NCBI GenBank assembly: GCA_027625915.1
Contig: JANTQA010000060.1
Span: forward strand, 5,642,001-5,706,000
Source of the DNA: Anaeramoeba flamelloides
Taxonomy: Eukaryota; Metamonada; Anaeramoebidae
Reading direction: 5' to 3'
Length of the DNA stretch: 64,000 nucleotides
Both the position numbers and the translations under genes were made by a program. Below the pieces are notes generated by a model, which had not been told where the DNA came from, ran no database searches, and worked only from the letters and a program-made list of their open reading frames with translations. Of the stretch, positions 32,205 through 43,200 are shown in pieces; the stretch's first letter is position 1; every line of letters begins with the position of its first letter.

Positions 32205-34943
32205 TTAATTTACAGATATAATTACCAAATTTCATAAATTTACTCATATATACGTACTACTGCTATTTAAAAAATGAAGAGCTTAAAATTTCAACTTTTT
32301 TCTTTTTTTAATTTTGATCTATTTATTACCTTTTTGATTTTTAATTCATTGCATTTCCAATTAAAAAATAAAAAAAATTTTCAACATCAAAATATTTTTG
32401 TAATTATTTGTTGAAAACTCCAAAATAATCTTTAACAATAAAATGAAAAATAATTTTTTTTTTATTGTGATTTAATTCCTTTCTTCCTTTCCTTCTTATT
32501 AATATTAGAAAACTATAATAAAGAAATTATGATTTAATTTTTACAATAAATTAGTGTATATCAGAAATATATTATAAATAAAGACATATATACATCAGTA
32601 CAGTATCTATTTTTTTGTAAAAGTGTGTATAGAAAATATTAAATCAGAAAAATAAGTGGTTTTTTTTTTTCTTTACTATTCAAGTGTCAATAATAACTAA
32701 TATTTGCTCGTTCTCAGTATTAAAGAACTATCTCTGATCAATTATGTATGTTTGTATGTGTTTTTCATCCCCATTCCAATAAAGAAAGTTAGTATTAAGT
32801 TATACAAATAACTTTGAATAATCTAATAATTTCCATATAAATCAATATTAATCTGAATTTCTAATTTTTTTCCTGTATATTTATCTATTTTAAAAAAATA
32901 AAAAAAAATTAAACTGATTTTTTTACTAAAAAGAATTTATTATAATATCTTAATAAAATATATTTAATAATATAATAAATCTGATAGAATTATATTTATG
33001 ATGTATTTAAAGAATATTTTTGGAGTTTTTATTCTATAATAATCCCCTATGTTCTTTTAGTAACGAGTAAAATATTATTTAAGAGTTCTTCTCTCTAAAA
33101 AATATCTTTAAATATATTTTTTGTTTATAGAGGTGAAAAAAATACTTTACCTGAAAAAAAAACCTGACAATTTTTTTAATTATGATAATTAGTAAAATAG
33201 TTGTATATTTTTTTTAATTCTCAATCAAATCCTTTTTATAAATAACCAATTTTTTATGAGCCTATTAATAAACCAACCGAAAGCTCATTAACGTAAGATT
33301 TATATAGAATACTCAAGCAATTATTTGATAACTAAAGTGGATCAACTTTTTTTGAAAAAAACAATCAAGTTTTATAGAGTTTTGCTGAAAGTTTGGAAAA
33401 TGATAATTTTTATTATTCTTGTTTTTTGATTTATTGGATGGTGTTTTGAACAAGTTTAATTTCTTTCATCATCCTTCAGATAATTAGTGGGTTATAATTT
33501 AGAAGTTTTGTTCCAAAAAAAAAGGAGTTAATTTAAATAAAAGAAATTATCAAACAATTTTCTTAATATTCACAATTTAAAAACTTATTGGTGTTTTTTT
33601 TTCAAGAATATTATATTTTCACTACTATGTCTCAACTATTTTTATCAAAAAAATTTGAAATTTCCTAATTTTTTAAAACTACACAAGTATAAATTGAAAA
33701 AAATTGAATTTACAGATATTCAATCTCTGGGCGAATAACTCATCTTTCCAAAATCAAAATAATCTGAAAAATTGATTTTTCAAGTTTAGAGCTCTGTATC
33801 TCCTCTAGTTTAGAAGTTATATCAATTTTCGATTTTTTGTCAAAAAAAAATTCTTTTTTTGAAATTTTGAATTTTTTATTTTTAAAAAAGGTACATTTTA
33901 ACATAAAAATATTTTTTTTTTTTTGGTATTTTAAAGATCATCTTACTAGGGTAATTTTTGATCTAAAATATGATTTTGGTGAAAAAAATTGAAAAAATTA
34001 AGGTTTAAAAAAAAAAATTTTTTTGAAATTTTTTTTACTACTCTTTTGATTTTCCCATTTTTGATTGACTCAAATTTTATATTTATAATATATTTTAAAC
34101 TACAATAGTTATAAATTTTTTAATTTTGAATTTTTTTTTTTTCACTTTTATCCAAGTTAATTATAAAAATACATAAGTTACTGTGAATATGAGTTGATAA
34201 AATGATATATAAAAATCTATTTGTCATAGACAAAAAATTTTTTTCAAAAATTTTTTATTTTGATTTTTTTTGTGAATTTTTTAAATTTAAACTTTATGAG
34301 GGTTAGTGGTTTCGAAAATATTTAGTATTTAAAATGGGTGTTTTTGACTTTTTTCAAAATTAAAAATTTTAAAAAATGTATATAAAAATTTTTTTTCAAA
34401 ATATTTTTTAAAGTACTAAAAATTGGTAACTTTGAAAAAAAAATTTTCTTTTTAACATCTCAAAAAAATGATTTTTATTTTTATTTTAACTGAAAAACAA
34501 AGTTTAAAAAAAATTTTTTTTTAATAGGAAAGCTCTAATAAAATTTCATTTTTTTCTAATTTATCATTAAAAAAATTCACATTATCAAAATTTTGAAAAA
34601 AAAATTATTAGAACTCATTTTATTTTATCTAAATATTCGTTTTTTCAAATTTTTGATAGTGTAATCACTAGAAAAATATAAAAAAATGCTAAAACAATTC
34701 AAAAAATTTTTTACTAGAGTTTCCTATTAAAATGATTTTTTCTAAAAAAAATTTTTTTTTAAATAAGTTTTTTTCAATTCAATTTTAAGTTTGTTAATTT
34801 TTTTACAATGAAAAAAAAAAAAAAAAATTAATCATAAAAACTTATAGTTTTTTTTCAAAAAAAAAATATATTAGAAAAATTACTCAATTAAAAATTCAAT
34901 TTTATTATCTTCAGAATTTTATAATTTTGAAATATCCAATAAT

Positions 34944-35022
34944 TACTCATTAGCTCAGCGGTAGAGCACCGAGATCTCAAATTTTGAAAAGTGTGTAGCT
35001 GGAGTTCGTTTCCTGATAAGAT
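34944..35022 (+). pseudogene. tRNA-like remnant
   Basis: TAGCTCAGCGGTAGAGCA (34951-34968) is a perfect D-arm/A-box. GGAGTTCGTTTCCTG (35001-35015) resembles a T-arm, with four of five stem pairs. The acceptor stem pairs poorly and the anticodon arm cannot be formed from the 30 nt available, so it is unlikely to be a working tRNA. It could be a tRNA pseudogene or the head of a SINE; no second copy is seen. Confidence 0.4.
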
Positions 35023-35334
35023 CAATTAAATTAATAGTTTTTTTTTATTTTTTTTTTAAATTTGATCAATTAAAGTATACATGTTTGCTACCTGAATTTA
35101 CCTTTAAATCTTTTCAAATTTTTTTTTTCAAAAATTCAAATCCTCTTTAGGTACCAAAATTCGGATAAATACTGGTAACTAAGTAGTTTTTTCCGTGTTA
35201 GGAGTAGAAGATTTTTAATTATTTATATATACTAAAACCTCCAATTAAAAAAAAAACTTTAAAAGTCATTTTAATCTATGGGTGTCACTATATAAAAAAT
35301 ATAAAAACAATCTCAATAATTCATTTTTTTGGGG

Positions 35335-35440
35335 CTCTTATATTTTTCGAGTTATTGCCCAAAATATTTGTGAAAAATCACTATTAAAAAATTTGTAAAT
35401 AAAAATCGATTTTGGACAATATCTCGAAAAATAGACGTCC
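35335..35440. repeat. Short inverted repeat
   Basis: TATATTTTTCGAGTTATTGC near 35340 is matched by the reverse complement of the region near 35435 (TCTATTTTTCGAGATATTGT), each followed by CCAAAAT. Arms of about 30 bp; possibly a mini-element. Confidence 0.5.
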
Positions 35441-35884
35441 TAGAGACTTCTAAACACCAAAAATCGAAATTTAAGAAAAGTTTAAATTTGTTAAGCAATA
35501 AAAAAATTTTTTGATCCCATTTTTAGATTTACTCTTGTGTATCTGTATATAACAAAAAAAATCATTCTTTACTTCATGAAAACATTTATTTTCAAATTTG
35601 CTTCGCGTTTTAAAGACATTTTCTGTTTAATAAAATAAAAAATACTCAGTTCTTCCAGGAAATAACATGATTTTTTTTTAACTTTGACAAACTATTTTAT
35701 TTTGAATTTCTAATACTTGTAGCAGATAATTTTGAAATATTTAAGTTTTGTTAATTTTTAGCAATGAATATTTTTGTACGTATTTATTATATACTTTATA
35801 TTAAATTTAATTTTCAATTCTTGTTACCATTATAGAGAAAAACACATGTTTTTTTAGTTTTTAATCAATTATTTTCAAAGATTT

Positions 35885-36432
35885 ATGAATTGCGACTTTT
35901 AATAGTACAATTTGTCCAAGTTGAAAGCGCCAAACATTTTTTTTTCAAATATCAATTATTTTTTATAAATGAACTTTGAAGAAAAAATAAGAAATAAGTA
36001 GAATAAAAACATTAAATTTTAGTTGAAATCCACCTGAAATAAAACTAATAAATCCATGTATTTTCTAAAAAATTGAAAACCATAAATCCTTAGTGTCATG
36101 TTGAGAAAAACAACAATTTTTGCTTTGATCGACTATTGAAGATCCAAATAAAATACTATAAATCAAACTTATTTCTCTAAAATCATTTTAACTTTATCAA
36201 TTACGTTAGAATAATATGTTTTTACTTTGTGGTTATCGATCTTGTCTTAAAAAAAAATTACAAATGAATTATATGTGTTAAAAAAAATGAAAAAAAAAGT
36301 AAAAATGTGAAAAGATGATTTCTATTTTCGAAATTTCGGAAATAACTATATTCTTCCAATGACCATTAATACCCAGTAAAACTATGTATCCTACCTCATA
36401 AATACTTAAATCTTTTTACTGGAAATTGTTTA
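35885..36432. mobile_element. Family D element, copy 3 (uninterrupted)
   Basis: It aligns with 14084-14837 and 19410-20412 once their nested insertions are ignored: TCAAATATCAATTATTTTTT, AAATAAGTAGAATAA, GAAGATCCAAATAAAAT, TTATCGATCTTGTC and the right end TACTGGAAATTGTTTA. The left boundary is approximate. Confidence 0.65.
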
Positions 36433-36491
36433 CTTCGATGTCTGAAATGTCGATAAAAAAATAATAAATATCAATAAATATTGTTTTATTA

Positions 36492-37011
36492 TAAACGCCC
36501 AATTCCAAAATTTTGTACATATTCAAAAAAAAAGCTTAAAAAAATTCAATTTTTAATAATTTGTAAAACTTAATATGAACAACACAATTTATAAAATGTT
36601 CTTTCTTTTTATATATAATGATTTTTATTCAAATAAAAAAAAATCAACTGAATAAATAAATATTTTACATTCAAAATTTTGAAACTAGTCGAATAAAAAA
36701 AGATATTGCTAAATTTACATAAAGTCCACAAACATATTTTGGTTCAATAATAATTTATATATCACCAGCAAATTTTATGTATTTTTTGTATTCGCTGGGC
36801 GAAAATTCAACTTTCTATCAATCATTGTAAAAACAATTCAATATCTAACGAAAATGGCTTAATAAAACTCCCAAAAAGAAAGTAAATTAAGAAAAGACAA
36901 AAAAATTAAATAGCTTTCTAAATTCAAAATTATTAACCAATTAAATGAAATTGATGTATTTTTATTTTTAAAAGCCTTATAACTGAGTTAAATTTTATAG
37001 AACTTCGTTTA
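36492..37011. mobile_element. Family C element, copy 2
   Basis: The left terminus TAAACGCCCAATTCCAAAAT and right terminus ATTTTATAGAACTTCGTTTA correspond to the family C ends. Length 520 bp. It is more diverged than the other copies and sits 60 bp from family D copy 3. Confidence 0.7.
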
Positions 37012-38119
37012 GTATTTTGAAGATTTGATTGAAGGAAAAATACCTATAATAAATTGGATGTTAAAATATGTGGACTGATAAAAATGGATATTAAATATTC
37101 TACCCAATCATAAAATAAATTCAAAATATTGTGACTCATCTGAAATAATAAATTGAAAAAAAAAAACACTTTAGTATTTAAGAACAATTAATAATTAAAT
37201 CTGAATTCTACTTCACTTTTACTTCTTTCTAAAAATATAGTAACATGAAATGTTAAAAATTAAAAATAAATAAAAATAAAAACTAATAAAAAAAGTGAAT
37301 TGGAATTATTGAAATTAGTATTATATATTTTTTTATAACTAAAATTTCACTGAAAAAAAAAGATTAACTAGAAGATTTTTAGCTAATAATTAAATTAATT
37401 TGAAAAAGACATAAGCTAGTCTCAATTGTCTAATAATTATTATTCTTTTCAAAAATATTTTTTTTTTGTAATCCATCTTTGTAAAAAAAAAATCAAAAAA
37501 AAAAAGCAAAAGAAACATTTTGATCAAAAAAATCAGAAACAAAAAAAAGAAAAAGAAAAACAAATAATTTCCAAAAACAAAACAGAAAAACTAAATTAGA
37601 AAAAAAAATTTTTAATCTATGAATCTAAATTTTTTTTGGGGAAATGTATATAGTTAAATCCATAGGACCTCTTCGGTTAATAATATAAAGTTAATCAAAA
37701 TTTTTGAAAAATAACTTATTATAATTCATCAGACTGTTTAAACAATATCTGACAAAAAAATATCTTTATTCACTTGGGTGGCGAAGTGATTAAATATCTG
37801 TTTTTGTTTATTATATCGTTATCTACATGTTGTGGTATGTAACAATTAATAAAAAAATTCAAAAAAAAAACAAAAATATAAAATTCAAAACGTTATAATT
37901 TAAATGTTTTTATTTTTTAATTTATAAATCGATAAAAAAAAATAAAATATTAACTCAAAATAAAAAAGGAAAAGTGAAAGGGTAAAATCAAGATAGATTT
38001 ATATAAAATATTTAAGAAATAATTAATTCATTTTTTCACAAATGAATTAAAAATAAAAAAATATATATAAATATATATATATATATAGATAGATAAAAAA
38101 AAACAAAAATTAATAAAAA

Positions 38120-40226
38120 TTATTTTTTTTCATATTGACGCTTTAAAACTAATAAAAACATCATGATTGAACGCTCGTCGAGTTTATCAAAATGGTCTAA
38201 TATTAAAGGAACGTTAAAGGCATTTTTAGCGTTTTTAAAGGCTATTTTCAATTGTTGTCTGGATTCGAGATGGTGTATTTGTTCTGGTTTCTCTAGCGAG
38301 TTGTTTAGGGACCACAAAATGCAATTGAATCCGAATCCATCAGCCAATGATAAAAAGTTGTCGATGATTGGTACGCGATCGAAGTTCTTGAGAAAGCCAT
38401 TGACCCATTCCAAAAGTTGCTTTCTGGAAAGCGTGGGTCTTTCGAGGTTGTAAATCAGCTGCCAGCAAATTTCCATGAGAACCCAGAGGTGCCCCTCCAA
38501 AACGTTATTCACGGACGCGAACGGGAGATTGACGCCCCTGTCTGCGAGCAGCTGGAAGATGATTTTGAGGTTGTATAGCCTGTGCTCGTCTGTTGTGGGG
38601 CGCTTTTTGATTCCAATGGCCTGCTCGTCGATGATTTTTTCAATGATCTTTGCAAAAATGGTTCCGTCGATCAGATCGCGCTGGAACTTCCTGACAGCGA
38701 ATTGGTCGTCGAGCTTCCAGTTGATCCACTGGCAATAGCTTTTAATCCTGGTGATGATCGTGGTTTGCAGGTTGCGGTGATACGCGGCGAGCTGGATGTC
38801 AAAAGTCTCCTTGCGGTTTTTTTTGCCTTTAATTTTGATTGAGCAATCCTTAATGATTTTGATCCATTTGCCAAGGTTTTTTTTTTGGAAGGCATTAAAA
38901 ATTAACAAGACCTTTTCGTTGCCACCTTCGTTTTTTTTTTCTCCGTTCAGGTGGGAATCGCTGGTTATTAATTCGACGCTAAACAAAAATTTTCTTCCAT
39001 TCGTCAAGTTTTTCGGCAAGGACAGTTTCTTCACCTTCGCATTCAATAGGTCAAATGTTTGGATGATGTCGGGTATCGGTTGGATTTCGGGATCGGGGTA
39101 AAAGAAGCCTCTTGATTCTTGAATGATCAAGTACATTGCTTTCCAGACACCGCCTTCCAATTTTTCCACAACTCCCTCGATGTCGCCATAGAACGGGTAT
39201 TGGCTACTGCTCATTGCTTTTTTGCTATTGTTTGTGTTGTTTGTGATTGTTTCGTTGTATTTGGATTTCCAGGGTTTCTTGGGTGCAGATAATCCATTAG
39301 ATCTAAAAATTAATTTAGAATTGTCGGGATTATAATAAAATGAATTAATCAATTGGAATATATTTTCGTTGTTTTCTAATACACGATACTTGATCTGCCC
39401 GTTGGTAATTTCCTTTCTTAAAAAGAGTCCATACGCAGAAATGTGTCGGTTAATTCCCAATCTTTGGCAAATAATATTATTACATTCAAATGCGTCATAA
39501 TTTTTATTAATTTTAAATAATCTAAAGGTGCAATCTTCAAAATATATTTTCAGCATAAATTGTTCATTCATATTTTTTTTATTTTTGTTTAAATATCCAA
39601 ATGCAGTGCTGGTGTTATTATTTTTCTTATTGTTTACAGTGTCTCCTTTATAATTATTATTAAATTCCGATTCGTTCGTGCTATGGTTACTATTAGTTTT
39701 ACCATTATTGTTGGTGCTGCTATCATTATTGTTGTTGTTATTATTATCATTATCATTATTGTTGTTATCCCTATTATTATTATTATTATTTAGAACATTG
39801 TTACTTGATCCAGATTTTTCCTTGATCTCATTTCTTTGAATTTTTTTAGTTTTTAAAGTGTCGATGTGAATTCTTTCAATTCTTAGATCAATTACATCTT
39901 TTTTTTCAAAATGGATTTTAAACCTCGTATTAAAGAGGTATTTTTGTTTTAGCTCCGTAACTTTGGCATTGACATCTATATATTGAATGTCTAATCCTGA
40001 AACTAGCCTTATTTTAAACATGATTTCACTTAACGATTTTTCGTCATTTGCAAGCAAATCCATTTTGCCTTCTTTGTCCAATTCAATGATCAGTTGTATT
40101 AAATTGTTTAAATTAGATGATCCTCCAATGGATATTTGCTCCGTTTTTTGTTTGGAAACAAAATAGATTGGTAAATTGATTTTATTTTCTTCCTCGGTTA
40201 ATTTATTTAATGTTTCCTTTTTTTTT
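38120..40226 (-). CDS. RA/ubiquitin-like - PH - CH - CH cytoskeletal adaptor, C-terminal reading frame
   Basis: The frame is open from the A9 tract at 40226 to a TAA at 38120, about 700 codons. In order it shows a ubiquitin/RA-like fold (about 40180-39880, ending IDLRIERIHID), an Asn-rich linker (39830-39600), a second RA-like fold (about 39560-39300, MLKIYFEDCTFRLFKI), a PH domain (about 39190-38830, GDIEGVVEKLEGGVWK to LGKWIKIIKDC) and two calponin-homology domains (38750-38430 and 38425-38130, CQWINWKL and LLEWVNGFLKNF). Paired CH domains normally bind F-actin. The RA-PH pair recalls the MRL (RIAM/lamellipodin) adaptors that link Ras-type GTPases to actin; that function is inference. There is no good ATG until well inside the first fold, and the preceding frame (40203-44123) ends at the same A9 tract, so both are probably one gene. 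The PH-CH part (38330-39200) is markedly richer in G+C than the linker. Confidence 0.85.
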
Positions 40227-43200
40227 CAATTTTTCCTCCAATTTCCTTTTCCTTGTCTCCTCTTGGATCCTTTCAATTTTTAAATCAAAGGCTGTCTTTC
40301 GCAAAAAGACAAATTTGCAAGAATTGTTGGTCATTGTCTTTGGCCATCGTTGCTGGATTTGATATGGAAGATCGCTATATAATAAGATATTTGTTGTATT
40401 TCCTTTGAGTTCTTTAATATAAAATAATTTGTAATTATCCTGTTCAGTGATTTTAAAAAGCATTTTGATTTTTGGTCGTTTCAAATTTTGCTCAATGATT
40501 TCTTGAGTGGTAGTATTTTCATTAATTGGTATTCCAATGAAATTATTTTCATTTTCAGATAAATATAATCGACAGATACCTGATAGTTTTTTTTTCAAAT
40601 CTAAAATTTTTTTCTCTTTTTCTTTTTCCATTTCTTTTTGTTTTTCCTTTTCTAGTTGTTTTTGTTTCTCATTTTCAATTTCTGTTTCCTTGTTTATTTC
40701 TTTTGGGCTATTATTATTTTCTGTACTATCATTATTTGTATTAATTTGATTTATATTTTCATTTTCTGGAATCCCATAATTTCCATTTTCATTTGTGTTT
40801 TCATTTTCATTTTCATTTTCATTAGCATATTGTTTTTGAATTTTTTCATTTTCTATTTGAATTTTTACAATTTCATCAAGAAAATCTCTTCGTTCTTCAG
40901 GTAAATTAAAGTTGTCTAATTCGACGGTCTCTAAGCATTCTGCAAATAAATTAATTCGATGAAAAAATTCGTCAGTCTTTTGGATTACAATTGTTAAATA
41001 CTTTTCATATTCTTGAATTTGGATTAATTGTTCGTCCAGGGTTTCCTTCTTATAACATTCTTGACAAATGCTTTTTAAATGATCATAATCATTAAAAACT
41101 TCATCAACGAGTGCTCTTGTTTGAAAATAGGGGTATTTTTTATGAAAATCATCACTGTTAGTAGGATTGAATCGGAAAAAGGTACAAATGTTAAGATCAC
41201 ATAGACTAGATTGTTTTAAAATCTGTTCCATGTTTTTTTCAATTTCTTGATATTCTTTTTCAAATTCAAGATAACTATTTATTTGATTAAAATAAGTTAT
41301 AGTCTCTTCAAGATTTGTGATAAATTTATCAAAGAATATTCCTACTGTTTCGTGATCTTGCTGAAATTGCTTTAAATTTTCATTTTCTTCAGTATGGATA
41401 TCATCTAAAAATGTTTTCTCTGAAACTTCTTCAGTTGAGATTTCATTTGTTATTTTTGAAGTGACAATCTTATTAGTGATGTTATTTGAATTCATGTCCA
41501 TCATAGAGTTTGAAGTAAACATGTTTGGTTTTCCTTTTGTGCTTTCTCGGTTGGGTAAAGATTTTCTTTTGATCTTTTTTTCTAATTCTGCTTGTTCGTT
41601 TTTCTCCATCATTTCTTTTTGCAGTTTTTCAAATCTTTCTTGTTCTTCTTTTTCTTTTCTTTCTTTTTCTTTTCTTTCTTGTTCTTCTTTTTCTAATCTT
41701 TCTTTTTCTAATCTTTCTTGTTCTTCTTTTTCTAATCTTTCCTTTTCTAATCTTTCTTGTTCTTCTTTTTCTTTCTTTTCTTTTTCTTCTTTTTCTAATC
41801 TTTCCTTTTCTAGTCTTTCTTTTTTTTCTTGTTCTTCTTTTTCTAATCTTTCCTTTTCTAGTCTTTCTTTTTCTAATTTTTGCCTTTCATCTTCTTCCTT
41901 TTTGAGTTTTTCCTTTTCTTCTTGTTCTTTTCTCTCCTGTTCTTCTTTTTCTCTTTTTAATCTTTCTTGTTCTTCTCTTTCTTTTTTAATTCTTTCCTTT
42001 ATTAACTTTTGCAATCGAAGCTTTTCTAACCGCTCTTCCCGTGATTTTTCCAATCGATCCTTCTCTTCTCTTTCTTGTTTTTCTTTCTCTAATCTTTCTT
42101 TTTCCTTTCTTTTTTTTTCTAATTTTTCTTTTTTCTCTTGTTCTTCTTTTTCCAATCTTTCTTTTTCCAATCTTTCCTGTTCTGATCTTTCCTTTTCCTT
42201 GCGTTCTCGTTCTTCTTTTTCCTTTTGGAGTTTTTCAAATCTTTCTTTTCTTTCCTTTTCTAATCTTTCTTTATTGAGTCTTTCTTGTTGTTCTCTTTCT
42301 TTCTTTTGTTTTTCAAGTCTTTCTTTTCGTTCTTTTTCTCGGCGTTCCTTTTCTTCTTTTTCTTTTTGCATTCTTAGTCTTTCTTTTTCTAATCTTTCTT
42401 TGTTCAGTCTTTCTTTTCTTTCCTTTTCAAGTCTTTCTTTTCGTTCTTTTTCCTTGCGTTCCTGTTCTTCTTTTTCTTTTTGCATTCTTAGTCTTTCTTG
42501 TCTTTCTTTTTTGAATTTTTCCCTTTCTAATCTTTCTTTTCTTTCCTTTTCTTCTCTTTCTTTCTTGAGTCTTTCTTGTTGTTCTCTTTCTTTCTTTTGT
42601 TTTTCAAGTAATCTTTCTTTTCTTTCCTTTTCAAGTCTTTCTTTTCGTTCTTTCTCCTTGCGTTCTTGTTCTTCTTTTTCTTTTTGTATTCTTAGTCTTT
42701 CTTTTTCGAATTTTTCCCTTTCTAATCTTTCTTTTCTTTCCTTTTCTTCTCTTTCTTTCTTTTGTTTTTCAAATCTTTCCATTCTTTCTTTTCTTTCCTT
42801 TTCTTCTTTTTCTTTTTTTAGTCTTTCATTTTCTCGGTTGAGTTGATTAGAAAAATTAGTTTTGGGCTTTGGATCCCATTTGTTATTAGTACTACTAGTT
42901 CTGTATGTTTGATTTGGTTGGTTGTTTCTTGTATTGGTTTGGAAATTTGGTTTTCTATTGGAAGAATAAGTGGGTTTGTTAAACGTTTTATTCGAAAAGT
43001 TTGTATTTACAGGTTTGGTAGTCTTTGGAAAATTTGTTGTTCTTGTTGTCCTTTGGTAAATTGAAGAATTGTTCTTGTTTGGTTGTTGTGAATTTGTTGT
43101 CGAACTGAATTTTCTTGTTGTGCTTTGGTTTTTAAAATTATTGTTTGTTGTTCTTGGTGTGGTTCTTGTCGTCGTTTGATTGTTGGTTCTTGTATTGGTT

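Larger units (their letters stand above)
29842..38119. other. 8.3-kb divergent/intergenic region without a convincing gene
   Basis: It contains two family A palindromes, one family D and one family C copy, a tRNA-like remnant and long homopolymer-rich tracts (33600-34920 is nearly pure A/T). Short frames such as 31170-31427 exist but cannot be tied to a family. The DENN gene promoter must lie just above 29841. Confidence 0.55.

Noticed and set aside
37778-37850. tRNA-like A-box TGGCGAAGTGATTAA
   Set aside because: No B-box or cloverleaf follows.
40203-40229. Programmed ribosomal frameshift as the firm explanation of the A9 site
   Set aside because: Only the tract itself supports it; homopolymer miscount or mutation is at least as likely, so it is left as an open finding.
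41461-42846. 461-codon plus-strand frame rich in Ser, Phe and Leu
   Set aside because: Antisense of the ERK-repeat helix of the large adaptor; its repetitive pattern follows from the repeat on the other strand.
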